64,000 bases of DNA from Glycocaulis sp051859565 (GTDB lineage: Bacteria > Pseudomonadota > Alphaproteobacteria > Caulobacterales > Maricaulaceae), in the NCBI RefSeq assembly GCF_051859565.1, contig NZ_JBHYFK010000006.1, forward strand, positions 186,001 to 250,000, read 5' to 3'. The position numbers and the translations under genes are program-made. The notes beneath the pieces were generated by a model, which was given only the letters and a program-made list of their open reading frames with translations, did not search any database and was not told the DNA's origin. Shown here piece after piece: positions 8,470 through 16,804 of the stretch. The number at the start of each line of letters is the position of its first letter. The stretch's first letter is position 1.

Positions 8470-8922
8470 TTGGCGGAACTGGACTTGTGCTATCGCTTGG
8501 ATATGGCAAACGGCGGCTGGTACGGCACTCAGGAGCAATGGCGGGTATTGGAAGCGCCGCTTTTGCGGGTCGATGCGCTCATTGAGCGTTTCGCCAGCAA
8601 TAATGGGCTTCGCCTGACCAAGAATGATAAGGACTGGCCGGGGCGCTCCCTGCACTGGGGAGACAATCCGAGCTGCCTCATACAGATTTATCTGGCAGGA
8701 GAGGACAGCCTCACCTGGAACTTGTGGCTGTGCTGTTCGCAAGACCGTGGACATAACCGCTATTGGCGCAAAGAATTTGCTATCCAAGAGCAACAGATGG
8801 ATCAGTTCATCACTGATCTCCCGCAGCTTCTGGAGAATGGCTTCTTCCAAGTCGAAAGCTGGAGGGCGGCGCCAGAACAGCTTGAGTTTGCGACCACGCT
8901 GACGTCCCTGCCTGATCGCTAA
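8470..8922 (+). CDS. Hypothetical protein, Trp-rich, unrecognised
   Basis: I do not recognise this 150-residue protein. It is soluble-looking, with no signal peptide or membrane segment, and is rich in Trp, Gln and Leu (for example WPGRSLHWGDNPSC, SLTWNLWLCC, NRYWRKEFAIQEQQMDQF). The start is uncertain: TTG at 8470 gives the longest form, ATG at 8503 is an alternative, and neither has a convincing ribosome-binding site. Its codon choice is visibly more AT-rich than its neighbours, and it sits next to another unrecognised small gene in convergent orientation. Recent acquisition is possible. Confidence 0.5.
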   Translation: MAELDLCYRLDMANGGWYGTQEQWRVLEAPLLRVDALIERFASNNGLRLTKNDKDWPGRSLHWGDNPSCLIQIYLAGEDSLTWNLWLCCSQDRGHNRYWRKEFAIQEQQMDQFITDLPQLLENGFFQVESWRAAPEQLEFATTLTSLPDR

Positions 8923-8952
8923 AGCCCTGCGCACGCCTTGAAGACGCGGGTT

Positions 8953-9369
8953 CTACGTAACTCGCTTGGCCAGCCTGACTGTCCGGACGGTGTCGACGAG
9001 CGCGTTCAGGGCCGATGGGTCGTCCCTTTCCGAAAAACAGCCGTTGATCGAAAAGATGACGGTGAAGCCCGAAGCGTCTAGCCACCATTCATGATGCAAA
9101 CCGTTGCCGTGATAGAATCCGGAAACGTCATTATATTGAACAGGTTCGACTGACACGCTGCGGCGCAGCTCGTTCGAAAGATGCTCCTGCATCTCTACGG
9201 CGCGCTGGTGAACGGTTAGAGCGGCACACAGCGTATATCCGCCGCGGTGTATCCGCCATGACGTCCCGGCGATTGAGTCCGGATGGGTTGCTTCCATGCC
9301 GTAGATGACGGCTTCCACAGAAGCGGATGGCGGCAGGTCGATGACGGCAGGACCAAAGGAAAACTTCAT
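8953..9369 (-). CDS. Hypothetical protein, unrecognised
   Basis: The 138-residue product starts at the ATG at 9369 (MKFSFGPAVIDLPPSASVEA). The frame continues upstream to 9486, but the added Arg-rich part looks non-coding. Internal segments such as GTSWRIHRGGYTLCAALTVHQ, NDVSGFYHGNG and FTVIFSINGCFSERDD suggest a compact alpha/beta protein without signal or membrane segments. No family is recognised. It lies tail-to-tail with the gene at 8470-8922. Confidence 0.5.
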   Translation of the reverse strand: MKFSFGPAVIDLPPSASVEAVIYGMEATHPDSIAGTSWRIHRGGYTLCAALTVHQRAVEMQEHLSNELRRSVSVEPVQYNDVSGFYHGNGLHHEWWLDASGFTVIFSINGCFSERDDPSALNALVDTVRTVRLAKRVT

Positions 9370-9521
9370 GATCCGCAATACATCATGCCTCGATCGGGTT
9401 TGGAAAGCGCGCGTTTGAGGGTCTGTGGCGTATCGCGCAGCCCGCCGCACTGGACGCAGGCGCGCTTGATAGGCATATACCGTCACACCTGATTTGATGT
9501 TTCGCGAGGGGCGGACCTGCC

Positions 9522-9929
9522 ATGCTCGACTTCATTGGACGACTGTTTGCCTGGTGGAATGGCGCGACGCTGGGCGCGCTGTGGACAATTCGCCGTGGCG
9601 GCAAGCTCGTTGGCGAGGATGATTACGGCAATCGCTACTATCAGGAACGCAAGAGCGGTTCGGGCGCAGACGGCGTGCCGCGCCGCTGGGTGATCTATAA
9701 CGGCTATGCCGATGCCTCGCGCGTGCCGGCCGACTGGCATGGCTGGCTGCACCACACCTTTGCCGAAGCGCCCGTTGATGCGCCTTTGCCGCGCCGCGAA
9801 TGGGAGCTGGACCACAAGCCGAACATGACCGGCACTGTCTATGCCTACCGCCCGGCCGGCTCGCTGGCCGACCCGCGCCCGCGTGCGCGTTCGACGGCGG
9901 ACTATGAGAGCTGGAACCCGGAAGGCTAG
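9522..9929 (+). CDS. NADH:ubiquinone oxidoreductase subunit, NDUFA12 family
   Basis: This is a 135-residue homologue of the mitochondrial complex I accessory subunit NDUFA12 (B17.2), found in alphaproteobacterial complex I. The family core is clear: GKLVGEDDYGNRYYQER, RRWVIYNGYADASRVPADWHGWLHH and the C-terminal WELDHKPNMTGT. A good ribosome-binding site (GAGGGGCGG) precedes the ATG. mlaD follows after only 7 bp. The grouping NDUFA12-mlaD-DUF2155 next to aat-accCB is common in alphaproteobacteria (from memory). Confidence 0.93.
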   Translation: MLDFIGRLFAWWNGATLGALWTIRRGGKLVGEDDYGNRYYQERKSGSGADGVPRRWVIYNGYADASRVPADWHGWLHHTFAEAPVDAPLPRREWELDHKPNMTGTVYAYRPAGSLADPRPRARSTADYESWNPEG

Positions 9930-9936
9930 GTAAACC

Positions 9937-10398
9937 ATGCGCGGCGGAGCGGTCCTCGAAACACTGGTTGGCGTGATCGTGCTGGTTGTCGCGGTGGTGT
10001 TCCTCGTGTTCGCGCAGGGGCGTCTCGACTCTGACCCCTCCGCTGGCGGCTATGAGCTGCAGGCAAGGTTTTCCGAAATCGGCGCGTTGACCCGGGGTGC
10101 AGAAGTGCGCGTGTCCGGCGTGCCGGTCGGCTCGGTGACGGCGATTGATCTCGATACTGAAACCTATTTTGCGCAAGTCAGGCTTCGTCTGCGCCGCGAT
10201 GTGCTGATCCCGGCCGATTCCACCGCCAAGATCACGGCCTCCGGCCTGCTGGGCGGGGCCTATGTGGAGATCGAGGCAGGCGGCGATGACGACATGATCG
10301 CCGAAGGCGGTGAGATCGTCTTCACCCAAGGCGCGGTTGATCTGTTCGAGCTGATCGGCGGCTTCGTGTCGGGCGGGCGCGGCGGCGGCGACAGCTAG
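9937..10398 (+). CDS. mlaD: MlaD family phospholipid-transport protein
   Basis: MlaD is the periplasmic substrate-binding MCE component of the Mla lipid transport system, which maintains outer-membrane asymmetry. Of 153 residues, the first part is a membrane anchor (LVGVIVLVVAVVFLVFA). An MCE domain follows at about residues 38-120 (LQARFSEIGALTRGAEVRVSGVPVGSV, then ITASGLLGGAYVEIEAGG). The other mla genes (ATPase, permease, MlaC) are not in the window. It starts 7 bp after the NDUFA12 gene, so the two are probably cotranscribed. Confidence 0.92.
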   Translation: MRGGAVLETLVGVIVLVVAVVFLVFAQGRLDSDPSAGGYELQARFSEIGALTRGAEVRVSGVPVGSVTAIDLDTETYFAQVRLRLRRDVLIPADSTAKITASGLLGGAYVEIEAGGDDDMIAEGGEIVFTQGAVDLFELIGGFVSGGRGGGDS

Positions 10399-10490
10399 GC
10401 GCTGCCAGTTCTGGCCACTGGCCTCCGGAGATTCGCCCTTGTGCTGCCGCATTGCGCTGGTGAGTATGGGGCGAGGGGAGTTTTTCAACG

Positions 10491-11015
10491 ATGACATTGC
10501 TGACCCGGCTTCTGCCCATCTGCGCGTTTGTGCTCGCCAGCCTGATCCTTGCCTCTGCGGCTCTTGCCCAGGAAGGCGATGAGCCCGGCTCGCTGGAGGA
10601 TTGGGCAGAGGATATCGAGGAACCGGACACTGAGCTGACTGCGCCGCTGGAACAGCAGCAAGACCAGCGTGCAACGCGTCGTCCCGGCGAGCTCAGCTCC
10701 CGGCCCGGCACGATTGCGGTGCTGCGTGGCCTCGACAAGGTGACGGCGCGGACCCGCGATTTCGAGGTCAATGTCGGCGACACCTACACGTTCGGCGCGC
10801 TGGACATCACCGTGCGCTATTGCCGCCGCCGCCCGCCGGAGGAGCCGCCGGAGGTTTTCGTCTTCATGCAAATCAATGACCAGCGCACGGACGGGTTCGG
10901 CGCGGGCGCTGATGGCGACCGGCTGTTCTCGGGGTGGATGTTTGCTTCCAACCCTGCGCTCAACGCGCTCGATCACCCCGTCTATGATGTCTGGGTGATT
11001 GACTGCAGGAGCTGA
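10491..11015 (+). CDS. DUF2155 domain-containing secreted protein
   Basis: The 174 residues begin with a signal peptide (LLPICAFVLASLILASAALAQE). An acidic, Gln-rich linker follows, then the DUF2155 domain from about residue 75: TIAVLRGLDKVTARTRDFEV, DITVRYCRRRPPEEPPEVFVFMQI, FSGWMFASNPALNALDHPVYDVWVIDC. The two conserved Cys residues may form a disulfide. The molecular function is unknown; it recurs beside aat in alphaproteobacteria. Its 3' end overlaps the convergent aat gene by 34 bp, so the last codons of both are constrained by each other. Confidence 0.88.
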   Translation: MTLLTRLLPICAFVLASLILASAALAQEGDEPGSLEDWAEDIEEPDTELTAPLEQQQDQRATRRPGELSSRPGTIAVLRGLDKVTARTRDFEVNVGDTYTFGALDITVRYCRRRPPEEPPEVFVFMQINDQRTDGFGAGADGDRLFSGWMFASNPALNALDHPVYDVWVIDCRS

Positions 11016-11632
11016 GTGCCGCTCAGGCCCTCCGGCATCGCAAAGAAATCTCCATCGTCTTTGAGCGCTTCGCGCAACAGCCGGTGATAGGCATTGCGCG
11101 TAATGGTCTGCGCGCCAAAGCGCTGCAGATGTTCAGTGATGAACTGGGTGTCCAGCAAGGTATAGCCCCCCGCTTTAAGCCGCGCGACGAGGTGGACCAG
11201 CGCCACTTTTGACGCATCCGTCATGTGCGAGAACATGCTCTCGCCAAAGAAGGCGCCGCCGAGACTCACGCCATAGAGTCCGCCCACCAGCTTGCCCTCA
11301 TGCCAGCATTCCAGTGAATGGGCATGGCCGCGCTCGTGCAACTCGCCATAGAGATTGCGGATCGGATCATTGATCCAGGTGTTTTCCCGGCCCCGCGCTG
11401 GCGCGGCGCAATGATCAACCACGACCCGAAAGCAGCGGTTCACGGTGACGTGGAAGCGGTCCTTGCGCACCTGCTTGGCCAGGCTGCGCGGGATGTGGAA
11501 CTGGTCGAGCGCGATGACGCCGCGCTCGTCAGGATCGAGCAGGAAAACGCGCGGATCGTCCCGGTCCTCGGCCATCGGGAAGACGCCGCGCGCGTAGCAT
11601 TCCAGCAGCTCTTTTGCGCCAAAGCCGCGCAT
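10982..11632 (-). CDS. aat: Leucyl/phenylalanyl-tRNA--protein transferase
   Basis: Aat adds Leu or Phe to proteins with N-terminal Lys or Arg, marking them for ClpS/ClpAP (N-degron pathway). The 216 residues hold family features: YARGVFPMAED near the start, FHIPRSLAKQVR, the CAAPARGRENTWIND stretch, HAHSLECWHEGKLVGGLYGVSLGGAFFGESMFS, and LLDTQFITEHLQRFGA. It is the last gene of the minus-strand row aroQ-accB-accC-aat, but a repeat element lies between it and accC. It overlaps the convergent DUF2155 gene. Confidence 0.95.
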   Translation of the reverse strand: MRGFGAKELLECYARGVFPMAEDRDDPRVFLLDPDERGVIALDQFHIPRSLAKQVRKDRFHVTVNRCFRVVVDHCAAPARGRENTWINDPIRNLYGELHERGHAHSLECWHEGKLVGGLYGVSLGGAFFGESMFSHMTDASKVALVHLVARLKAGGYTLLDTQFITEHLQRFGAQTITRNAYHRLLREALKDDGDFFAMPEGLSGTQLLQSITQTS

Positions 11633-11655
11633 TTAGCTGATACTCCGGGCGGAGG

Positions 11656-11800
11656 CGGAACCGTCTGGGTGTCTCCCCCCGTTTACGGGGGGAGTGCCGC
11701 GAAGCGGCGAGGGGGGGATTGCCAGAAAANNNNNNNCCCCCCTCCGTCTCGCTGACGCTCGACACCTCCCCCGTAAACGGGGGAGGACATCGGAACCGTC
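11656..11800. mobile_element. MITE-like palindromic element with flanking 10-bp direct repeat and an internal N run
   Basis: The 10-bp sequence CGGAACCGTC occurs identically at 11656-11665 and 11791-11800, like a target-site duplication. Between the copies, each end is a hairpin with an inverted counterpart at the other end: CTCCCCCCGTTTACGGGGGG on the left and CTCCCCCGTAAACGGGGGAG on the right. The middle contains GC-rich repeats (GCCGCGAAGCGGCGAG; GTCTCGCTGACGCTCGAC). Seven undetermined bases (11730-11736) break it, so its true length is unknown. It sits between accC and aat and could affect read-through into aat. Confidence 0.55.
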
Positions 11801-11821
11801 AGGCGTTCCACAGCCAAGGCC

Positions 11822-13174
<1,353 letters not shown>

Positions 13175-13184
13175 CGGGCCGCTC

Positions 13185-13676
13185 CTAGATGAGGGTGAAG
13201 AGCGGCTCGCCGTATTCGACAGGCTGGGCATCGCTGACCAGCAATTCACCGATCTTGCCCGAGCGCGGCGCGGTAATCGGGTTGAAAGTCTTCATCGCCT
13301 CGATGAGGAGGATGGTGTCGCCTTCCTTCACGCTCTGGCCGGGTTTGACGAAATTATCGGCGTCCGGGTTGGGGCGCAGATAGACCGTGCCGACCATGGG
13401 CGAGTTGACGGCGTTCGCGGCCTTCGCCGCAGCGGGAGCCGGATCGGCAGAGGGCGCAGCTGCCACGGATGCGGGCGGCGCAGCGGGAGCGGCCATCGGG
13501 GCCGCCGCCATCGGCGCGGCCTGCGTGTAGACCGGCGCCGGCACTTCGCGCGCCACGCGGATATGCAGCTCTCCTTGCGCGACCTCGATCTCGGTCAGGT
13601 CGGTATCATTGAGGATGTCCGCGAGCTGACGGATGAGTTTCGGGTCGATACCGGGTTTGGAGGGCGTGGAAGCCAT
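13185..13676 (-). CDS. accB: Biotin carboxyl carrier protein of acetyl-CoA carboxylase
   Basis: The 163 residues have three parts: an N-terminal helical segment (1-45), an Ala/Pro-rich linker (about 46-90), and a C-terminal biotinyl domain starting SPMVGTVYLRPNPDAD. Lys129 in the EAMK motif is the expected biotin attachment site. BCCP carries carboxybiotin from AccC to the carboxyltransferase. It lies between aroQ (11 bp upstream) and accC, the usual alphaproteobacterial order. Confidence 0.97.
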   Translation of the reverse strand: MASTPSKPGIDPKLIRQLADILNDTDLTEIEVAQGELHIRVAREVPAPVYTQAAPMAAAPMAAPAAPPASVAAAPSADPAPAAAKAANAVNSPMVGTVYLRPNPDADNFVKPGQSVKEGDTILLIEAMKTFNPITAPRSGKIGELLVSDAQPVEYGEPLFTLI

Positions 13677-13687
13677 GTGGAGAACCT

Positions 13688-14149
13688 TTATGCTTTTGTC
13701 TTCGGGCCGGACGCAGCGATCAGCGCGTGGGCGGCCTCTATGCCAAGGATGTAGCTGCGGGCGCCGAACCCGCTGATTGTGCCGGAAACGGCGCTGGAAA
13801 CATAGGAGTGATGGCGGAACGCCTCGCGCGCAGCCGGTTGGGACAGATGTATCTCTATGGCCGGAATGGCAATCGCCTTCAAGGCGTCGTGCAGCGCAAC
13901 CGATGTATGGCCATAACCGGCCGGGTTGATGATGAGGGCGGACGCGGCGCGTCCGGCCTCCTGCACGGCATCGATCAGCACGCCTTCATGGTTGGTCTGG
14001 CGGAAATCGATGGTCAGGCCCAGCATGCTGGCATGCTCGGCGCACGCCGCCTCAATGTCGGACAGCGTGGCAGAGCCGTAAATCTCCGGCTCGCGCGTGC
14101 CGAGCAGGTTGAGATTGGGTCCGTTCAGGATGAAAAGCGGCCTGGCCAC
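13688..14149 (-). CDS. aroQ: Type II 3-dehydroquinate dehydratase
   Basis: AroQ makes 3-dehydroshikimate in the shikimate pathway. The GTG at 14149 gives 153 residues, the normal size, with FILNGPNLNLLGTREPEIYG at the N-terminus. A strong GGGGGAC lies about 8 bases upstream. An ATG at 14218 in frame would add 23 residues of non-family sequence. Other motifs are RQTNHEGVLIDAVQ, INPAGYGHTSVAL, EIHLSQPAAREAFRHHSYVS and GTISGFG, which include the catalytic Tyr and His. It is the first gene of the minus-strand aroQ-accB-accC operon. Confidence 0.94.
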   Translation of the reverse strand: MARPLFILNGPNLNLLGTREPEIYGSATLSDIEAACAEHASMLGLTIDFRQTNHEGVLIDAVQEAGRAASALIINPAGYGHTSVALHDALKAIAIPAIEIHLSQPAAREAFRHHSYVSSAVSGTISGFGARSYILGIEAAHALIAASGPKTKA

Positions 14150-14287
14150 CTGTACACTGTCCCCCGGCTGGTCTGTCTGATGCGCCCAGGCGGTGCAAAA
14201 CCCGGACCGCAGCGCCATATGTCGTTTCTACGACGCCTCGCGCCGTATAAACAAGGACTACCGGCATTTTAAAGGAAACGGGACGCC

Positions 14288-14524
14288 ATGATGAAGACCG
14301 CCAGCGCCGCCACTGACACCGCCATTCGCGTGACGCTGAATGGCGAGGCGCGCGACCTGCCCGCCGGCCTGTCGCTGTCGGCCATGCTGATCCATCTGGG
14401 GCTGGACCCGCGCAAAGTCGCCGTGGAGCGCAATCTGGAGATCGCGCCGCGCTCTGCCTATGGAGATATTGCGATTGCCGATGGCGACCGGCTGGAAATC
14501 GTCCAGTTCGTGGGTGGGGGGTAG
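14288..14524 (+). CDS. thiS: Sulfur carrier protein ThiS
   Basis: This small ubiquitin-fold protein carries sulfur as a C-terminal thiocarboxylate for thiazole formation in thiamine synthesis. The 78 residues include VTLNGEARDLPAGLSLSAML and end in FVGGG, providing the required C-terminal Gly-Gly. Two adjacent ATGs (14288, 14291) are both possible, with AAAGGAAACGGGA upstream. It is followed by its partner thiG. No TPP riboswitch is evident upstream. Confidence 0.93.
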   Translation: MMKTASAATDTAIRVTLNGEARDLPAGLSLSAMLIHLGLDPRKVAVERNLEIAPRSAYGDIAIADGDRLEIVQFVGGG

Positions 14525-14561
14525 GGTGACGCCATCCCGATAGAGCGCTAGATAAGCGGCC

Positions 14562-15374
14562 ATGACCGAGAAAACCTCCCCCTACACCGCCTCCACCCTG
14601 CCTGAAGACCGCCCGTTCACGGTGGCCGGGCGGACGTTCAACTCCCGCCTCATCATCGGTACGGGCAAGTACAAGAGCTATGAGGAGAATGCGCGCGCGC
14701 TTGCAGCCTCCGGCGCGGAGATCATCACGGTCGCGCTGCGCCGGGTGAATTTGTCAGATCCCAGCCAGCCCATGCTGGTCGATCATATCGACCCGAAAAA
14801 GGTCACCTTCCTGCCGAACACGGCCGGGTGCTTTACCGGCGAGGACGCCGTGCGCACGCTGCGTCTCGCGCGTGAGGCGGGTGGCTGGAACCTCGTGAAG
14901 CTGGAAGTGCTGTCAGACCCCAAGCATCTCTATCCGGAGATGGAGGAGACGCTGCGCGCCACCAAGATGCTGATCGCGGACGGTTTCGACGTGATGGTCT
15001 ATTGCTCTGACGACCCGGTCTATGCCCGCAAGCTGGAAGACGCTGGCGCGTGCGCGATCATGCCGCTGGGCGCGCCCATTGGCTCAGGGCTGGGCATCCA
15101 GAACCCGGTCAATATCCGCCTCATCATCGAAGCGGCGAAGGTGCCGGTCATCGTCGATGCGGGCGTCGGCACGGCCTCTGACGCCACTATCGCGATGGAG
15201 CTGGGCTGCGATGGCGTGCTGATGAATACCGCGATTGCCGAAGCCAAAGACCCGGTGCGCATGGCCAGCGCGATGAAGCACGCCGTCATCGCGGGCCGCG
15301 AGGCTTACTTGGCTGGCCGCATGCCCATGAAGCGCTACGCCGATCCCTCCAGCCCGCTGGCGGGGCTGATCTGA
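14562..15374 (+). CDS. thiG: Thiazole synthase ThiG
   Basis: ThiG builds the thiazole phosphate moiety of thiamine from 1-deoxyxylulose 5-phosphate, dehydroglycine and ThiS thiocarboxylate. The 270-residue TIM barrel shows FNSRLIIGTGKYKSYEE, ITVALRRVNL, LPNTAGCFTGEDAVRT, NLVKLEVLSD with Lys113 as the expected Schiff-base lysine, PLGAPIGSGLGIQNP and VDAGVGTASDA. It follows thiS by 37 bp and its stop overlaps the start of a small membrane-protein gene. Confidence 0.97.
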   Translation: MTEKTSPYTASTLPEDRPFTVAGRTFNSRLIIGTGKYKSYEENARALAASGAEIITVALRRVNLSDPSQPMLVDHIDPKKVTFLPNTAGCFTGEDAVRTLRLAREAGGWNLVKLEVLSDPKHLYPEMEETLRATKMLIADGFDVMVYCSDDPVYARKLEDAGACAIMPLGAPIGSGLGIQNPVNIRLIIEAAKVPVIVDAGVGTASDATIAMELGCDGVLMNTAIAEAKDPVRMASAMKHAVIAGREAYLAGRMPMKRYADPSSPLAGLI

Positions 15375-15586
15375 TGGCGCTGCCGGAGCGCACTTGGTCA
15401 CCGTGGCGCATAGTAAGAGGTGCGGTCCTTATCGTCGGGGCTGTAGCCTTGATGGGCACCCTCTGGCTTTTTATCGGAATGATATTCTTTGCCTTCAACG
15501 CTCAGCTAATCGGTGCAGTGATTTACTATTCGCTGATGGCTGCTGCGGCTTTCGTAATCGGGCGATGGGTTTGGCGGAGGTTGTAA
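15374..15586 (+). CDS. Small two-helix membrane protein, unknown function
   Basis: The 70-residue product has two predicted membrane segments (about 17-40, VLIVGAVALMGTLWLFIGMIFF, and 44-64, LIGAVIYYSLMAAAAFVIG) with basic ends. No family is recognised. The ATG overlaps the thiG stop (TGATG), a coupling layout that argues for real translation. A link to thiamine is only positional. The codon use is less GC-rich than thiG. Confidence 0.55.
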   Translation: MALPERTWSPWRIVRGAVLIVGAVALMGTLWLFIGMIFFAFNAQLIGAVIYYSLMAAAAFVIGRWVWRRL

Positions 15587-15650
15587 CGCCTAGTATCCCC
15601 CAAAGAGAAAAGCACCTGCGCGAGAACGACGAAGGACGAGGGCCACACCC

Positions 15651-15679
15651 TTGACTTGTTCCCATAATGTTCCGATGGT
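15651..15679 (+). promoter_or_regulatory. SOS (LexA) box and promoter upstream of VOC gene
   Basis: GTTC at 15658-15661 and GTTC at 15669-15672 are separated by exactly seven bases (CCATAAT). This is the alphaproteobacterial LexA box GTTC-N7-GTTC. It lies directly after a TTGACT -35-like element (15651-15656) and before a GATGGT -10 candidate (15674-15679, 17-bp spacing), so a bound LexA would cover the promoter. The VOC gene starts 38 bp downstream of the box. Confidence 0.7.
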
Positions 15680-15709
15680 CCAAAGCCACCGGAACAAGGA
15701 AGTCCACCC

Positions 15710-16129
15710 ATGATGGAAGCTCGCCTGTCTCTCGTCACGCTGGGCGTGGCAGACCTTGCCCGGTCGAAGGCCTTCTACGAAGCGATGGGGTTCAAGGCTG
15801 CATTCGCGAACGATCAGATCGTATTCCTGCCTATGGGCGGCATGGTGCTGGCGCTCTTCGGCAAGCACGATCTCGATGCCGACATGGCACGCGAGAATGC
15901 CGGACATGGCCATATCGCACTCGCCCACAATACCCGCAGTGAGGCCGAGGTGGATGCCATCATCGACCACGCCGTGGCCAGCGGCGGCAGCCTGCTGAAA
16001 GCCGCGCACAAGGCCGACTGGGGCGGGTATTCGGGTTATTTCGCCGACCCTGACGGCCATGCATGGGAAGTCGCCTTCAATCCCCACTGGACGATAGACC
16101 CCGAAGGGCGGATCAATATGGGTTCCTGA
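15710..16129 (+). CDS. VOC superfamily protein (glyoxalase/bleomycin-resistance fold), probably SOS-regulated
   Basis: The 139-residue single VOC module has paired beta-alpha-beta-beta-beta units: LSLVTLGVADLARSKAFYEAMGF at the start, then GHGHIALAHN and GYFADPDGHAWEVAFNPHW at the end, with candidate metal ligands His and Glu. Members are lyases, dioxygenases or drug-binding resistance proteins; the substrate is not predictable here. AAGGAAG lies ahead of the ATG. The LexA box in its promoter suggests induction by DNA damage, which would fit binding of a DNA-damaging compound (inference). Confidence 0.85.
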   Translation: MMEARLSLVTLGVADLARSKAFYEAMGFKAAFANDQIVFLPMGGMVLALFGKHDLDADMARENAGHGHIALAHNTRSEAEVDAIIDHAVASGGSLLKAAHKADWGGYSGYFADPDGHAWEVAFNPHWTIDPEGRINMGS

Positions 16130-16171
16130 CGGCGCGCTCCGCTCCGCCAGCGGCGCGCGGGGAGGGCGGTC

Positions 16172-16804
16172 ATGGACATTGAAGTGCGGACATCAGGGCC
16201 GGTCTGGCCGTTGCGGTTCGCTCTGGCCACCGCCGTGTGGACGCTGGGGCTGATAGTCATCGGCGGTGCGTTTTATCCCGTGTATGACCAGGGCGGGCAA
16301 TTCATCAGCGAGCTGAGTGCGGTGGACGCCCCCACCTATCCCTGGGCCGGTTGGCTCGGACTCATTCCCATCGGCATCTTACAGTGCCTGTTCTGCCTGA
16401 CAGCGGCCCGCAGCGCGCCAAGGTCCGGCCTCGCTCTGGCGGGATTTGTCGCGCTTGCCGGTTACGGCATCGGCGCGATAGGTGGCGGGATTTTCCCGTG
16501 CGACGCAGCCAGTGGCTGTATGCCGGACGAACCAAGTACCTCCCAGATGCTCCACAACGCTATTGGCGGGGGCGGCTATCTGGTTGGTGTGCTCGGGCTC
16601 GTTCTTGTGGCGATAGCGGCGCTTGGCTGGAAGGGCGGCCGCGGGCTGGGCGCTCTGGGGCTGGTGGCGGCGGTGGTGGCTATCACAGCGCTGTTTGCCG
16701 TCGAGGCGTGGCCGGAATGGCGCGGCGCATTGCAGCGCGCGGCAGAGGCCGCCTTCCTGATCTGGTTTGTAGCCTGCGGCTGGTGGCTCAGCCGTCGGCG
16801 CTAG
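16172..16804 (+). CDS. DUF998 family membrane protein
   Basis: The 210-residue integral membrane protein has about six hydrophobic segments and the DUF998 pattern FYPVYDQGGQFISELSAVDAP, then GGGIFPCDAASGC in the middle. The function is unknown; the fold resembles small multi-pass sensors or enzymes. GGAGGG lies 8 bases before the ATG. Its TAG stop overlaps the stop of the convergent DsbA-like gene through a shared CTAG, so no terminator separates them. Confidence 0.82.
   Translation: MDIEVRTSGPVWPLRFALATAVWTLGLIVIGGAFYPVYDQGGQFISELSAVDAPTYPWAGWLGLIPIGILQCLFCLTAARSAPRSGLALAGFVALAGYGIGAIGGGIFPCDAASGCMPDEPSTSQMLHNAIGGGGYLVGVLGLVLVAIAALGWKGGRGLGALGLVAAVVAITALFAVEAWPEWRGALQRAAEAAFLIWFVACGWWLSRRR

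Noticed and set aside
7425..8585. 386-codon plus-strand open frame
   Set aside because: Mostly antisense to the NrdJ-like gene with arginine-rich, shadow-type composition.
8470..9369. Toxin-antitoxin pair
   Set aside because: The two genes are convergent, not overlapping in one operon, and show no toxin or antitoxin motif.
14150..14287. TPP riboswitch upstream of thiS
   Set aside because: No thi-box sequence (CTGAGA, ACCTGATC or similar) is visible in the gap.
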